From Pseudomonadota bacterium (lineage in GTDB: Bacteria > Pseudomonadota > Gammaproteobacteria > Burkholderiales > Gallionellaceae): a stretch of 64,000 bases of DNA. The stretch is from positions 1-64,000 of the forward strand of contig JAJYYO010000012.1 in the NCBI GenBank assembly GCA_021800795.1, written 5' to 3'. The notes under the pieces were generated by a model. That model was not told the DNA's origin and did no database searches. It saw only the letters and a program-made list of their open reading frames with translations. A program made the translations under genes and the position numbers. Positions within the stretch are counted from its first letter, which is position 1. Every line of letters starts with the position of its first letter. Below, piece by piece: positions 24,129 through 33,796 of the stretch.

Positions 24129-26285
24129 CTATGCCTCGGGCACCAGAATGACACCGGCCAGCGGAGGCAGCTCGATTTCGGCAGAATAGGGCAGGCCCAT
24201 CCAGGGGATGGCTTCGGCCTCGATCAGACCCGCATTGCCTAGATTGCTTCCCGCGTAATGAGCGGAATCGCTGTTCAGCACTTCGCGGTATTTTACGGGT
24301 TCAGGCAGGCCGATGCGATAGTGTTTGCGCGGCAACGGTGTCAGATTCAGCGTGACGATTGCGGTCGATCCGTTGCGTGCACGGCGCTGATAGGACAGCA
24401 CCGATTTTTCCGCATCGTTGCAGTCTATCCAGGAAAAGCCTTCAGACTGAAAATCCAGCTCATGCAGGGCGGGCAAGCTGCGATAGAGTTGGTTAAGGTC
24501 GTGCGTCAAATTTTGTATGCCGCGATGAAATTCTTCGCCCAGCTGCCACCATTCCAGCTCCCACTTCGATTGCCACTCGCGCCCCTGAGCGATTTCGTTG
24601 CCCATGAAATTGAGTTTTTTGCCGGGACTGGTCATCTGATAGGTCAGCAGCAGGCGCAGGTTGGCAAACTTCTGCCAGGCGTCCCCCGGCATTTTGGATA
24701 ACAGCGAGCCTTTGCCGTGCACGACCTCGTCATGCGAGAACGGCATCACGAAATTTTCGCTGTAGGCATAGATCTGCCCGAAGGTGAGCTGGTTGTGATG
24801 GTATCTGCGGTGTACCGGATCGTGTTCAAAATAGGCGAGCGTGTCATTCATCCAGCCCATGTTCCATTTCATCGAGAAACCCAGACCACCCAGATACACC
24901 GGACGCGAAACGCCGGGCCATGCGGTGGATTCCTCGGCCATGGTCAGCGCCCCCGGAAACTCGTCGTGCACCATGATGTTCATTTCGCGCAGAAAATCAA
25001 CGGCTTCGAGGTTCTCGCGGCCGCCGTATTTGTTTGGTATCCATTCTCCAGCCTTGCGCGAGTAATCCAGATACAGCATGGAGGCGACCGCATCCACGCG
25101 CAGCCCGTCAAAATGGAACTCGGACAGCCAGTAATGCGCGCTGGACATCAGAAAGGATTTAACTTCGTTGCGGCCAAAATTGAAAATATGGGTGCCCCAG
25201 TCCTGATGAAAACCCAGACGCGGATCCTCGTGTTCATACAGGGCCGTTCCGTCAAAGCGCGCCAGCGCCCAGCTGTCCTGAGGGAAGTGCGCGGGTACCC
25301 AGTCCAGAATCACGCCGATATCGGCCTGGTGACAAGTGTCGACCAGATGGCGCAATTCGTCGGGCGAGCCAAAGCGGCTGGTCGGAGCAAAATAGCCGGT
25401 ACATTGATAGCCCCACGATTCATCCAGCGGATGTTCGGTCACCGGCATGAATTCGATGTGCGTGTAGCCCATGCTCTTGACGTAGGGCACCAGATCGGTG
25501 GCCAGTTCGCTGTAGCTGTAGAATCTGCCGTCCGGATGGCGTTTCCAGGAGCCGGGATGTATTTCGTAGATGTTGATCGGGCTATGCAACCAGTCCCACT
25601 CACCTCGTTTTTGCATCCAGGCATCATCCTGCCAGCGGTGTTGGTGAGGGGGAGCCGCAAGGGATGCCGTGCCGGGGCGCGATTCGTAGCCTTGCGCGTA
25701 GGGGTCGGTCTTGGTCAGTATGTTGCCGGATTCCCGGTTGCGGATTTCATAGCGATACAGCGCGTGTTGCGCAATCTCCGGGATGAAAATTTCCCATACG
25801 CCTGAGGATCCGTGCAGACGCATCGGATGCAGTCTGCCGTCCCAGTTGTTGAACTCGCCCACCACGCTGACGCGTTCGGCATTGGGTGCCCAGACGGCGA
25901 AGCGCACACCTTTAACGCCTGCAATTTCAACGGCGTGGGAACCCAGCATGCGGTAACCCTGGTGGAGACGGCCTTCACCGAACAGGAATAAATCCTGTTC
26001 AGAAATATGAGCGGGGAATTGGTAGGGGTCGAATATCTCAGAGGATGACAACCCGTGATGGACGCGCAAACGATAGGGTCGTTCAGGTTCGCTTTCACAG
26101 CGCCACTCGAACAGGCCGCCGGGGTGCGCTTTCTTGAAAGGTTCGTCGCTGCCTCTCAATGCAACTTGTGTGGCATGGGGGTCAAAAAAACGCACGACCC
26201 ACTCGCCATCTTCGCGATGCAAACCAAGCAGGGCAAACGGATCATGGAGTCTGGTTTGTAACAAAGATTTAATTAGTGTATCCAC
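24129..26285 (-). CDS. glgB: 1,4-alpha-glucan branching enzyme
   Basis: 718 residues. Introduces alpha-1,6 branches in glycogen. Two N-terminal carbohydrate-binding modules (first with DPFALLGLH, second with [20 protein letters not shown]), then the GH13 barrel with [20 protein letters not shown] (catalytic Asp), TMAEEST (catalytic Glu) and [14 protein letters not shown], then a C-terminal beta domain. The start is a GTG at 26285 with AGAGGG upstream; family length and DTLIKSLL opening support it. Divergent from glgC across a 91-base gap holding both promoters. Confidence 0.97.
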   Translation of the reverse strand: MDTLIKSLLQTRLHDPFALLGLHREDGEWVVRFFDPHATQVALRGSDEPFKKAHPGGLFEWRCESEPERPYRLRVHHGLSSSEIFDPYQFPAHISEQDLFLFGEGRLHQGYRMLGSHAVEIAGVKGVRFAVWAPNAERVSVVGEFNNWDGRLHPMRLHGSSGVWEIFIPEIAQHALYRYEIRNRESGNILTKTDPYAQGYESRPGTASLAAPPHQHRWQDDAWMQKRGEWDWLHSPINIYEIHPGSWKRHPDGRFYSYSELATDLVPYVKSMGYTHIEFMPVTEHPLDESWGYQCTGYFAPTSRFGSPDELRHLVDTCHQADIGVILDWVPAHFPQDSWALARFDGTALYEHEDPRLGFHQDWGTHIFNFGRNEVKSFLMSSAHYWLSEFHFDGLRVDAVASMLYLDYSRKAGEWIPNKYGGRENLEAVDFLREMNIMVHDEFPGALTMAEESTAWPGVSRPVYLGGLGFSMKWNMGWMNDTLAYFEHDPVHRRYHHNQLTFGQIYAYSENFVMPFSHDEVVHGKGSLLSKMPGDAWQKFANLRLLLTYQMTSPGKKLNFMGNEIAQGREWQSKWELEWWQLGEEFHRGIQNLTHDLNQLYRSLPALHELDFQSEGFSWIDCNDAEKSVLSYQRRARNGSTAIVTLNLTPLPRKHYRIGLPEPVKYREVLNSDSAHYAGSNLGNAGLIEAEAIPWMGLPYSAEIELPPLAGVILVPEA

Positions 26286-26376
26286 TTTTTACCCTCTTTA
26301 GTTCTTGTGTCGTGCCGTAATTGTAAACGATAATGACAGCGTCAATCGGGGTATATATTGCTGAGGAGCAGAGGAC

Positions 26377-27702
26377 ATGAATGTCGAATTGGGTTATCTG
26401 AGAAAAAAATACCACGTTGCAGCAGGCGATCCTGAACCGCGTTTTGTCAGTCGTTTAACCAAAAGCACTTACGCAATGGTGCTGGCCGGCGGTCGAGGCA
26501 GTCGTTTGCATGAGTTGACCAGTTGGCGGGCCAAACCGGCCGTTCCGTTCGGCGGCAAGTTCCGCATCATCGATTTCGTACTCTCCAATTGCGTCAACTC
26601 CGGCATACGCCGCATCGGTGTGGCGACACAATACAAATCTCACAGCCTGATCCAGCACATCCAGCGCGGCTGGTCTTTCCTGAACGGGCAATTTGGCGAA
26701 TATCTCGACTTGCTGCCGGCTCAACAGCGTGTCAGCGAAGATCAATGGTATCGCGGCACCGCCGATGCGGTATTCCAGAATCTGGATATCATTCGCGCAT
26801 CGAAATGCGATTTTGTCGTGATACTGGCGGGCGATCATATCTATAAGATGGACTACGGCAAACTGCTGGCTTTTCACGTGGAAAAGAAGGCCGACATGAC
26901 GGTGGCATGCCTGGAAGTGCCGGTCGAGGATGCATATGCGTTCGGTGTGATGGGTATAGGGGAAGATTCACGCGTGGTCGAATTTGTCGAGAAGCCCGAA
27001 AATCCGCCTTCCATCCCTGGTCATCCGGAAAAATCGCTGGCCAGCATGGGTATCTATGTATTCAATACCCGATTCCTGATTGAACAATTGATCAGGGACG
27101 CCGACAGCCCGAAATCCAGTCATGATTTCGGCAAGGACTTGATTCCGCATATGGTTGCCAACTATCGTGTATTTGCACAAAGTTTCGATCAAAGTTGCGT
27201 CGGCATGGGCGCCGACAAGACGCCGTACTGGCGCGATGTGGGAACCATCGATTCCTATTGGGAAGCCAGCATGGAAATGACCAAAGTGATTCCCGATCTG
27301 AATATGTATGATCAGGAATGGCCAATCTGGACCTATCAGGAGCAATTGCCGCCGGCCAAATTTGTGTTCGACGAACCTGAACGTCGCGGCATGGCGATAG
27401 ACTCGCTGGTGTCCGGCGGCTGTATCGTCAGCGGCTCAGTGGTTAAGCGTTCACTGCTGTTCTCCGATGTGCGCGTAAACAGTTATTCCTCCATCGAGGA
27501 CTCGGTGTTGCTGCCTGATGTGGATGTCGGTCGTCACGTCACCCTGAAACGCGTCATTGTGGACAAGAACTGCAAGATTCCTGACGGATTGGAAGTCGGT
27601 GTCGATATAGAAAAAGACCGCAAACATTTTCATGTCAGCCCGAATGGAATCACGCTTATCACAGCAGAAATGCTGGGCCAGATCAACCACAGCATCCGCT
27701 AA
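26377..27702 (+). CDS. glgC: Glucose-1-phosphate adenylyltransferase
   Basis: 441 residues. Makes ADP-glucose from glucose 1-phosphate and ATP, the committed step of bacterial glycogen synthesis. [20 protein letters not shown] is the nucleotide site, followed by [15 protein letters not shown], the DHIYKMDY metal segment and the KPENPP sugar site; the C-terminal left-handed beta helix ([15 protein letters not shown]) is complete. GAGGAGCAGAGG precedes the ATG. First gene of a glgC-GH57-malQ run. Confidence 0.97.
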   Translation: MNVELGYLRKKYHVAAGDPEPRFVSRLTKSTYAMVLAGGRGSRLHELTSWRAKPAVPFGGKFRIIDFVLSNCVNSGIRRIGVATQYKSHSLIQHIQRGWSFLNGQFGEYLDLLPAQQRVSEDQWYRGTADAVFQNLDIIRASKCDFVVILAGDHIYKMDYGKLLAFHVEKKADMTVACLEVPVEDAYAFGVMGIGEDSRVVEFVEKPENPPSIPGHPEKSLASMGIYVFNTRFLIEQLIRDADSPKSSHDFGKDLIPHMVANYRVFAQSFDQSCVGMGADKTPYWRDVGTIDSYWEASMEMTKVIPDLNMYDQEWPIWTYQEQLPPAKFVFDEPERRGMAIDSLVSGGCIVSGSVVKRSLLFSDVRVNSYSSIEDSVLLPDVDVGRHVTLKRVIVDKNCKIPDGLEVGVDIEKDRKHFHVSPNGITLITAEMLGQINHSIR

Positions 27703-27740
27703 TTAACCTTACCCGCCGCCTAACGGCGGAGTTCATTGAT

Positions 27741-29450
27741 ATGACTAAATCCCTGGATCTTGTTTTTCTCTGGCATATGCATCAGCCGGATTATCGTGAT
27801 TATGCCAGTGGCGATTTCGTCCTGCCATGGGTCTATTTGCACGCCATGAAAGACTACACAGACATGGCCTATCATCTTGAGCGGCACCCCCGGGTGCGCG
27901 TGGTGCTCAACTTTGTGCCTGTCCTGCTTGACCAGCTGGAGGATTACACCGATCAGTTCGCCACAGGGAAGATACGCGATCCGCTGTTGCGCCTGCTGGC
28001 ACACCAGAATACCGGTGATTTCACCCCGGAAGAACGGCTGCTGGCGCTCAATTCCTGTTTTCGCAGCAGCCATACCAAAATGATAGCGCCTTTTCCGGCC
28101 TACAAACGCCTGTGGGATTTGTTTCAACTTTTACAAACCGACGGAGAATATGGATTGTCCTACCTGTCGGGGCAGTACATGGCCGACTTGCTGACCTGGT
28201 ATCACCTGGCCTGGTGCGGTGAGAGCGTGCGACGCGATAGCGAGCTGGTTACGCGTTTAATGAGCAAGGCCGAGGGTTTCAGTTACGCAGATCGCAAACA
28301 GCTGTTTGAACTGATCGGTGAATTGACCAGCAACATTATTCCGCGCTACCGGAAGCTGGCCGATGCAGGACAAATCGAAATATCGGCGACTCCGCATTAC
28401 CATCCGTTGGCGCCCCTGTTGATCGATTTTGCCAGTGCCAGGGAAGCCATGCCGGATGCGCCGATGCCCAAATCGCTGCATTATCCGAAAGGTCGTTTGC
28501 GCGTTTCCAAACACATACAACTGGCAAAGCTGAGCCATAAGGCAAGGTTCGGCGCAGAGCCAAAAGGCATGTGGCCGGCTGAAGGTTCGATTTCCGTGGA
28601 GACACTGCAGGTATTTGCCGAGGAAGGGTGCGGCTGGGCCGCCAGCGGCGAGGGCGTGCTGGTTAACAGCTTGCGCCGTTCCAATCTGGAGGTTCCCGAG
28701 CGTGGCCGGTATTTGTATCGCCCTTATACGCTGGAAACCGGGGCGGACGGCATGTTGTGTTTCTTTCGCGATGACCACTTGTCGGACTTGATCGGCTTTG
28801 AATACTCGCGCTGGCACGGCAAGGATGCTGCAACTCATTTTATCGCTCAATTGGATGCAATATCCCTCCAGGCGCCGGAAGATGAAACGCCTGTGGTCAG
28901 CGTGATTCTGGATGGCGAAAATGCCTGGGAATATTATCCTTATAATGGTTTTTATTTCCTTGACGAGTTGTATGCGCAGCTGGAGGCGCATGCCGCGATT
29001 ACTACCTGCACCTATAGCGATTTTCTTGAATCCGACCCGCTGCGCGGTGCAAAACCCGGCAGTTTGCCGACCATAGCGGCGGGCAGCTGGGTATATGGCA
29101 ACTTTTCCACCTGGATAGGCTGCGAAGACAAGAATCGCGCCTGGGATTTGTTGTGCGCCGCCAAGCAAAGTTATGATCTGGTCATGAGCAGCAAGCGTCT
29201 GAGTGCGGCGGAACGGGAAGCGGCCGACAAACAACTGTGTTCCTGCGAAAGTTCGGACTGGTTCTGGTGGTTCGGCGATTACAATCCTGCAAATTCGGTT
29301 GCCAGCTTTGATCGTCTGTATCGACACAACCTGACCGAGTTGTATCGTTTGCTGAAATTGCCCGCGCCGCTCAGTCTGTCCGATCCGGTCAGCCGGGGTT
29401 CGCTGGTAGAAACCGAGGTGGATGGAGCGATGCGCCGCGCAACCGAATAA
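27741..29450 (+). CDS. Glycoside hydrolase family 57 protein
   Basis: 569 residues. GH57 enzymes act on alpha-glucans as amylases, amylopullulanases or branching enzymes. The opening LVFLWHMHQPDYRD holds the conserved His pair, GMWPAEGSIS carries the predicted nucleophile Glu, and VILDGENAWEYYPYNG carries the acid/base Asp. No signal peptide, so it works on internal glycogen or maltodextrin. Its place between glgC and malQ suggests glycogen mobilisation or remodelling in place of a debranching enzyme, which is not seen here. Confidence 0.9.
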   Translation: MTKSLDLVFLWHMHQPDYRDYASGDFVLPWVYLHAMKDYTDMAYHLERHPRVRVVLNFVPVLLDQLEDYTDQFATGKIRDPLLRLLAHQNTGDFTPEERLLALNSCFRSSHTKMIAPFPAYKRLWDLFQLLQTDGEYGLSYLSGQYMADLLTWYHLAWCGESVRRDSELVTRLMSKAEGFSYADRKQLFELIGELTSNIIPRYRKLADAGQIEISATPHYHPLAPLLIDFASAREAMPDAPMPKSLHYPKGRLRVSKHIQLAKLSHKARFGAEPKGMWPAEGSISVETLQVFAEEGCGWAASGEGVLVNSLRRSNLEVPERGRYLYRPYTLETGADGMLCFFRDDHLSDLIGFEYSRWHGKDAATHFIAQLDAISLQAPEDETPVVSVILDGENAWEYYPYNGFYFLDELYAQLEAHAAITTCTYSDFLESDPLRGAKPGSLPTIAAGSWVYGNFSTWIGCEDKNRAWDLLCAAKQSYDLVMSSKRLSAAEREAADKQLCSCESSDWFWWFGDYNPANSVASFDRLYRHNLTELYRLLKLPAPLSLSDPVSRGSLVETEVDGAMRRATE

Positions 29451-29494
29451 CTTGAATATCTTTGTGGTAAAATAATAAATAAAATCAAGTATCT

Positions 29495-30991
29495 ATGATA
29501 AATGAGCGTGCCAGTGGCATCCTGCTTCATCCAACTTCGCTGCCTGGCCCATTCGGTGCGGGTGATCTGGGCGCCAATGCCTATCTTTTTATCGACTGGC
29601 TGATCGGCGCCGGGCAAACCTGGTGGCAGGTTTTGCCGCTGGGCGAAATCGGCCCCGGCAATTCTCCCTACATGAGCAGTTCTGCATTTGCCGGCAATGT
29701 GCTGCTGATTGATCTTCATGAACTGGCTTATCAGGGCTGGCTGGCGCCGGTGGATTTGATACCCTTGCCTGAGTTTCGTCGCGACAAGGCGGATTATACC
29801 TTGCTGACTCCTTTTAAGCTGGAACGGCTGCGCCGTGCAGCAAAACAGTTTTTCGCCTCTGATCTCTATGGTATGCACAGTGAGTATTCCGATTTTTGTC
29901 TGACAGAATGCGAATGGCTGGATGATTATGCCCGTTTTATGACCATCTCCGAGCAACAGGACGGGCGGCGCTGGAACCAGTGGCCGGCAGCGTTGGCAAA
30001 CAGGGAGCCACAGGCCTTGCTGTCGCTGGATGCGAAAAGTGCCGAAAAAATCAGTTTCTGGAAATTCTGCCAATGGTGTTTCGCCAGGCAATGGGTGCAA
30101 CTGAAGACTTATGCCAACGATCGCGGCGTTAGGTTGATCGGCGATGTGCCGATATTCGTTGCCTATCAAAGCGCCGATGTGTGGGCGCACCGTGAGCTTT
30201 TCGAGCTGGATGAGGCGGGTTGCCCGGCTGTCGTGGCCGGTGTGCCGCCTGATTACTTCAGTAAAACCGGCCAGTTGTGGGGCAATCCGCTCTACCGCTG
30301 GGACGTTCATGAAGAAACAGGCTATGCCTGGTGGTTAAAACGTTTGCAGGCTGCCCTGAGCAATTTTGATCAGGTGCGCATCGATCATTTTCGCGGCTTT
30401 GTCAGTTATTGGGAAGTGCCGGCAAGTGAAACAACGGCAATCAACGGCAGATGGGTGCCGGGTCCCGGCGCCGGGCTTTTTGAGGCGTTTAAAAAAGCCT
30501 TTCCGGAGCTGCCCATCATTGCCGAAGATTTGGGGGTGATCACGCCAGACGTGGTTGAACTTCGCGACCAGTTTTCTCTGCCGGGAATGCGCATCCTGCA
30601 GTTTGCATTTGGCGAGGACAACTCCAACCCTTTCCTGCCGCATAACTACATCGCCAACACGGTCGCCTATACCGGCACGCATGACAACGATACCGTGATG
30701 GGCTGGTGGAATGCCATTTCAGACAGGGAAAAGGATTTTGTCCGTGAGTATCTCGGTCATCAGGAGATCGATGTTCCCTGGGACATGATAGTCGCGCTAT
30801 CGGCTTCTGTGGCCAATACCGTCATATTCCCGATGCAGGATATACTCTGCCTGTCGGGCGAGCACCGCATGAACTATCCGGGAAGCCCCGAGAAAAACTG
30901 GGAATGGCGTTTTACGTGGGAGCAGGTTCAGCCCTGGCAAACCGTGAGATTCGCGAAGATTACCGCCGAAAATTCCCGTAGCCGCGCGTGA
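29495..30991 (+). CDS. malQ: 4-alpha-glucanotransferase (amylomaltase)
   Basis: 498 residues. Transfers glucan chains between maltodextrins. GH77 motifs include WWQVLPLGEIGPGNSPY, GDVPIFVAYQSADVW, VRIDHFRGF (nucleophile Asp), IAEDLGVITPDV (acid/base Glu) and TGTHDND. 44 bases after the GH57 gene on the same strand. No glgA, glgP or glgX is seen in the window, so the synthase and phosphorylase are elsewhere. Confidence 0.96.
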   Translation: MINERASGILLHPTSLPGPFGAGDLGANAYLFIDWLIGAGQTWWQVLPLGEIGPGNSPYMSSSAFAGNVLLIDLHELAYQGWLAPVDLIPLPEFRRDKADYTLLTPFKLERLRRAAKQFFASDLYGMHSEYSDFCLTECEWLDDYARFMTISEQQDGRRWNQWPAALANREPQALLSLDAKSAEKISFWKFCQWCFARQWVQLKTYANDRGVRLIGDVPIFVAYQSADVWAHRELFELDEAGCPAVVAGVPPDYFSKTGQLWGNPLYRWDVHEETGYAWWLKRLQAALSNFDQVRIDHFRGFVSYWEVPASETTAINGRWVPGPGAGLFEAFKKAFPELPIIAEDLGVITPDVVELRDQFSLPGMRILQFAFGEDNSNPFLPHNYIANTVAYTGTHDNDTVMGWWNAISDREKDFVREYLGHQEIDVPWDMIVALSASVANTVIFPMQDILCLSGEHRMNYPGSPEKNWEWRFTWEQVQPWQTVRFAKITAENSRSRA

Positions 30992-31029
30992 TCTGAAATC
31001 TGTAATTCTGAATAGCAGCTTGATTTGCT

Positions 31030-31051
31030 GCGCCAGCCTGCCGGCTGGCGC
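31030..31051. terminator. GC-rich hairpin between malQ and hupB
   Basis: GCGCCAGCC (31030-31038) and GGCTGGCGC (31043-31051) form a perfect 9-base stem with a 4-base loop between the convergent ends of malQ and the HU gene. It lacks a T-run on either strand, so it is a probable but not classical terminator. Confidence 0.5.
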
Positions 31052-31060
31052 ATTGAACGC

Positions 31061-31345
31061 TTACTTCTTTGTGCCGTTGACAGCAGCCTTCAGCGTTGCG
31101 CCTGGCTTGAAAGCAGGCGTTTTGGAGGCCGCGATTTTCAACTCCGCTCCTGTTTTCGGATTGCGTCCGGTGCGCGCAGCGCGTTCGCGTACTTCAAATG
31201 TGCCAAAACCCACCAGGGCAACGCTGTCGCCGGCAGCCAGCGTTTCGCCTATCACTTCAATCAGTGCGGCGAGATTGTGTTCCGCGACAATTTTCGTGCT
31301 TCCGGTTTTGTTGGCCAAAGCGTCGATCAGTTCTTTTCTGTTCAT
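31061..31345 (-). CDS. HU-family DNA-binding protein
   Basis: 94 residues from MNRKELIDALANKTG. Small nucleoid protein that bends DNA. The helical dimer part is followed by VALVGFGTFEVRERAARTGRNPKTG, the beta-arm signature of HU/IHF, and the tail TPAFKPGATLKAAVNG. A GGAGAAAAAC ribosome site lies before the ATG at 31345; the frame extends further upstream without support. Closest in pattern to HU-beta. Confidence 0.95.
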   Translation of the reverse strand: MNRKELIDALANKTGSTKIVAEHNLAALIEVIGETLAAGDSVALVGFGTFEVRERAARTGRNPKTGAELKIAASKTPAFKPGATLKAAVNGTKK

Positions 31346-31545
31346 GTGTTTTTCTCCGTGAATAGCTGGGTGAATTAATGGCTGCGCGTTACAGCGGGTG
31401 AAGTCTAACACCCAAATGCAGCAAACTGAACACCTCGTCAGGGTTCTTGGAAATTATTTCTTCTGAACGGCTTAATATGACGGATGAACAGCGGGTTTTA
31501 CCGACAAACGGTTAATTTGACAGCTGCGCCAGCTGGCAGGTCTGC

Positions 31546-31878
31546 TCATGGGACACTCAGCGCCGTTTCAAACAGCGGTTTGCCGGTGAGAAACTTTGAC
31601 AGGGTGAATGCGGCCGTCGGTTGCATATTGATGCAGACCATTTTGATGTTCGCCGTCAGGCAAATGCGCGCCAGCTTGTCCAGCCAGTCGTAATAAACCG
31701 GGTCGATGACGGGCAAGTCGTTCAGGTCGTAATATAAGCGGGTAGCGTGTTCTTGTTGTAACACCGTCACAATATCCTGAATCAGTTGCTCCCAACCTCC
31801 GATATTCAGACTGCGTAGCGGCTCAAGCAGGAAGTTGCCGCGACCGATACGCGTCAGGTGGATGCCTGCAATAGCCAT
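31546..31878 (-). CDS. RsbS-like STAS-domain protein
   Basis: 110 residues, a single STAS domain like the stressosome scaffold RsbS. The segment LYYDLNDLPVIDPVYYDWLDKLA aligns with the RsbS loop that normally reads VIDS; Pro60 stands where B. subtilis RsbS has the regulatory Ser59. The start overlaps the upstream rsbR stop by one base (TGATG), so they are coupled. With RsbR and the RsbT-like protein upstream it would complete a stressosome core, but without the usual phosphorylation site. Confidence 0.75.
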   Translation of the reverse strand: MAIAGIHLTRIGRGNFLLEPLRSLNIGGWEQLIQDIVTVLQQEHATRLYYDLNDLPVIDPVYYDWLDKLARICLTANIKMVCINMQPTAAFTLSKFLTGKPLFETALSVP

Positions 31879-32747
31879 CAGGCAGCCTTGTGACTGACCT
31901 GAATGCCCATGCGTGAAAATGCCTCCTTCAGGCCGTCAGACAGGCTTGCCCGGGTGGTTACGCCGGTCAAATCGATGTTCAGGCTGACCAGGGCGCGCGC
32001 TATTTCCGGGTGGATGCCGGTGATTATGGCATCCGACCCCATCAGTTGTACGGCCCTGACCATCTGTATCAGATGATGCGATACCTGAGAATCGATGTTC
32101 TTCACCCCCGTCAGATCCATCACGACAGCTCTTGCATGGTCCTTGGCGATACGGTTTAGCAATGCTTCCATCACCAGCATGGTTCGGCTGGAATCCAGCG
32201 TGCCGATGATGGGCAGTGTCAATACGCCATCCCATATTTCGGTGATCGGGGTGGAGGTCTCGCGCAACTCCGCTTCCTGCGCCTTCAGGGTTTTTTCGCG
32301 TTCTCCGAGGTAGGTGTGGAAGATTGCCATGATCAGCTCGTCAAACAGCTGGGCAAAATACAGCAGCACCGATCGCGACTGGGTAAAGATAATCCCGCTG
32401 TCTTTTTCCAGTGCGGCAATCAGGTTGTATTGCAATTTTTGAGCATAACGCACCACGTCTTCTACATTGCCGCCGCGCATCAACATGCGTTGCGAAAATG
32501 CCGAGAAAAACATCTCCATCGCGTGAAATTGCGGTGTTGTCCGCTTGCCCGGCTCTTTTGAACTCAGCAACCCTGTGATCAGGCTGACGAATTCGCTGGA
32601 CAGGTCGGCAACTTCGTCCTCATCCATCAGTTTGTTATCCGAACAGAAAAATTCCCGTCCCGTTTCTTCCAGTTGCCCGGAAATATTGCCTATTTTCAAG
32701 TTAAACAACGCGGTCAGTTTTTCACTGGCTTCTTTTTTCTGCATCAT
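31878..32747 (-). CDS. RsbR-like stressosome sensor scaffold
   Basis: 289 residues. The N-terminal ~150 residues are all-helical and lack haem- or flavin-binding signatures I can recognise; the C-terminal STAS domain begins TPITEIWDGVLTLPIIG. Ser186 (TLDSSRT) and Ser220 (VKNIDSQVSHHLIQ) fall 34 residues apart, at the positions of the phosphorylated Thr171 and Thr205 of B. subtilis RsbRA. AAGGGGG precedes the ATG. Eleven bases separate it from the fused kinase-phosphatase gene upstream, and the RsbS-like gene follows directly. Confidence 0.85.
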   Translation of the reverse strand: MMQKKEASEKLTALFNLKIGNISGQLEETGREFFCSDNKLMDEDEVADLSSEFVSLITGLLSSKEPGKRTTPQFHAMEMFFSAFSQRMLMRGGNVEDVVRYAQKLQYNLIAALEKDSGIIFTQSRSVLLYFAQLFDELIMAIFHTYLGEREKTLKAQEAELRETSTPITEIWDGVLTLPIIGTLDSSRTMLVMEALLNRIAKDHARAVVMDLTGVKNIDSQVSHHLIQMVRAVQLMGSDAIITGIHPEIARALVSLNIDLTGVTTRASLSDGLKEAFSRMGIQVSHKAA

Positions 32748-32758
32748 TTATTTCCCCC

Positions 32759-33796
32759 TTATCCTATTGAACAAACGCAAACCGACTGATCATCCGAAAT
32801 TCGCCCCATGATATTACCCAAGGTATAGGCAATCAACTGCGGATGTTGATTGAACAGACCTGTAAAATTATTGGTATCCCAATTTCTGCGTATGCCGTCA
32901 CTGGTCGTGATGATGACATGTTTTTTCCCAAAATCACTCTGCAACACATTTGACGAGCGGTGTTCCCGCCCCAGTATGCCGGGTGCAAAGGAGATTTGCT
33001 GCATCTGCTCCTGATTGTAAATATGCGCACTCATGTCGCCCACCCCTGACAATCGCAAATTGTATTTGGCCAGATCAATTTCGCCGGTAACGGCGACCGC
33101 GCCGCGCGTGCTGTGCAGCTGCTGATCCACCGTTGCCAAGATGGCTTCCGGTGACTCACAATGGATCAGATGAGTCGCCAGACCGGCGGTTGCCGCCTGC
33201 GCCTCTTCGCCGTGTCCCAATCCGTCAAGGTGCAGCCAGCGTAATGTTTTTCCGCTTCTTTTCAGATAGATTCTGTCGCCGTTGTAACGTTCGTCGGACA
33301 AGGAGCGCGAATACAGTCCGAATTTAAAACCGGAATTTGTTTCCTGATTGTCTTTGTCCAGATGAAAGCGTGCAAGTATCGCCGTGCCGGTCCATTTTTT
33401 TTGATGTCCGGCGCGTTGTGTGTAGATGTACGATTCATCGCTCAGACGGCGTATGGCGCCCAGGCCTTTGCCCAGCGTGCTGGAGGTTGAGTAGCCATCT
33501 TGTTCGGCCGTTGCAAGGTTGGCAATTCCGGGGCCAAAGTCCAGTGAGAGCAGATCCAGTACGCGCCCGGGCTGCATCCACAATTGCACCATGCCGCGTC
33601 CTGCGGCGTGTTTTACGTTGTTGCTGACCAGCTCCGATGCGACCAGCAGCATGTTTTCCTGCTTGAGACGGTTGACGCCCAGTCGCTGGGCGATGGCGCT
33701 CAGCTTCGAGCGCAGCAAAATCAGAGCGCTTTCGCTTTGCGTCGCGTTGCTGAACAGCAGTTTGCAATCGATTGCACTGTCGAATACGTCAGACAC
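32759..33796 (-). CDS. Fused RsbT-like kinase and RsbX-like phosphatase
   Basis: 345 residues. Residues 1-135 are a GHKL ATPase of the RsbT type: ELVSNNVKH with Asn60, LDFGPGI with Asp86, and GKGLG at 109-113. Residues about 155-345 are a SpoIIE/PP2C-like phosphatase of the RsbX type, with HLDGLGHGEEA and ITTSDGI metal-site motifs. In B. subtilis these are separate: RsbT phosphorylates RsbR/RsbS and leaves to switch on a target; RsbX resets the stressosome. The fusion puts both in one chain. GTG start at 33796, overlapping the diguanylate cyclase stop by eight bases. Confidence 0.85.
   Translation of the reverse strand: MSDVFDSAIDCKLLFSNATQSESALILLRSKLSAIAQRLGVNRLKQENMLLVASELVSNNVKHAAGRGMVQLWMQPGRVLDLLSLDFGPGIANLATAEQDGYSTSSTLGKGLGAIRRLSDESYIYTQRAGHQKKWTGTAILARFHLDKDNQETNSGFKFGLYSRSLSDERYNGDRIYLKRSGKTLRWLHLDGLGHGEEAQAATAGLATHLIHCESPEAILATVDQQLHSTRGAVAVTGEIDLAKYNLRLSGVGDMSAHIYNQEQMQQISFAPGILGREHRSSNVLQSDFGKKHVIITTSDGIRRNWDTNNFTGLFNQHPQLIAYTLGNIMGRISDDQSVCVCSIG

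Noticed and set aside
24717..25805. 362-codon plus-strand frame opposite glgB
   Set aside because: Antisense to glgB with composition typical of reverse frames in high-GC genes.
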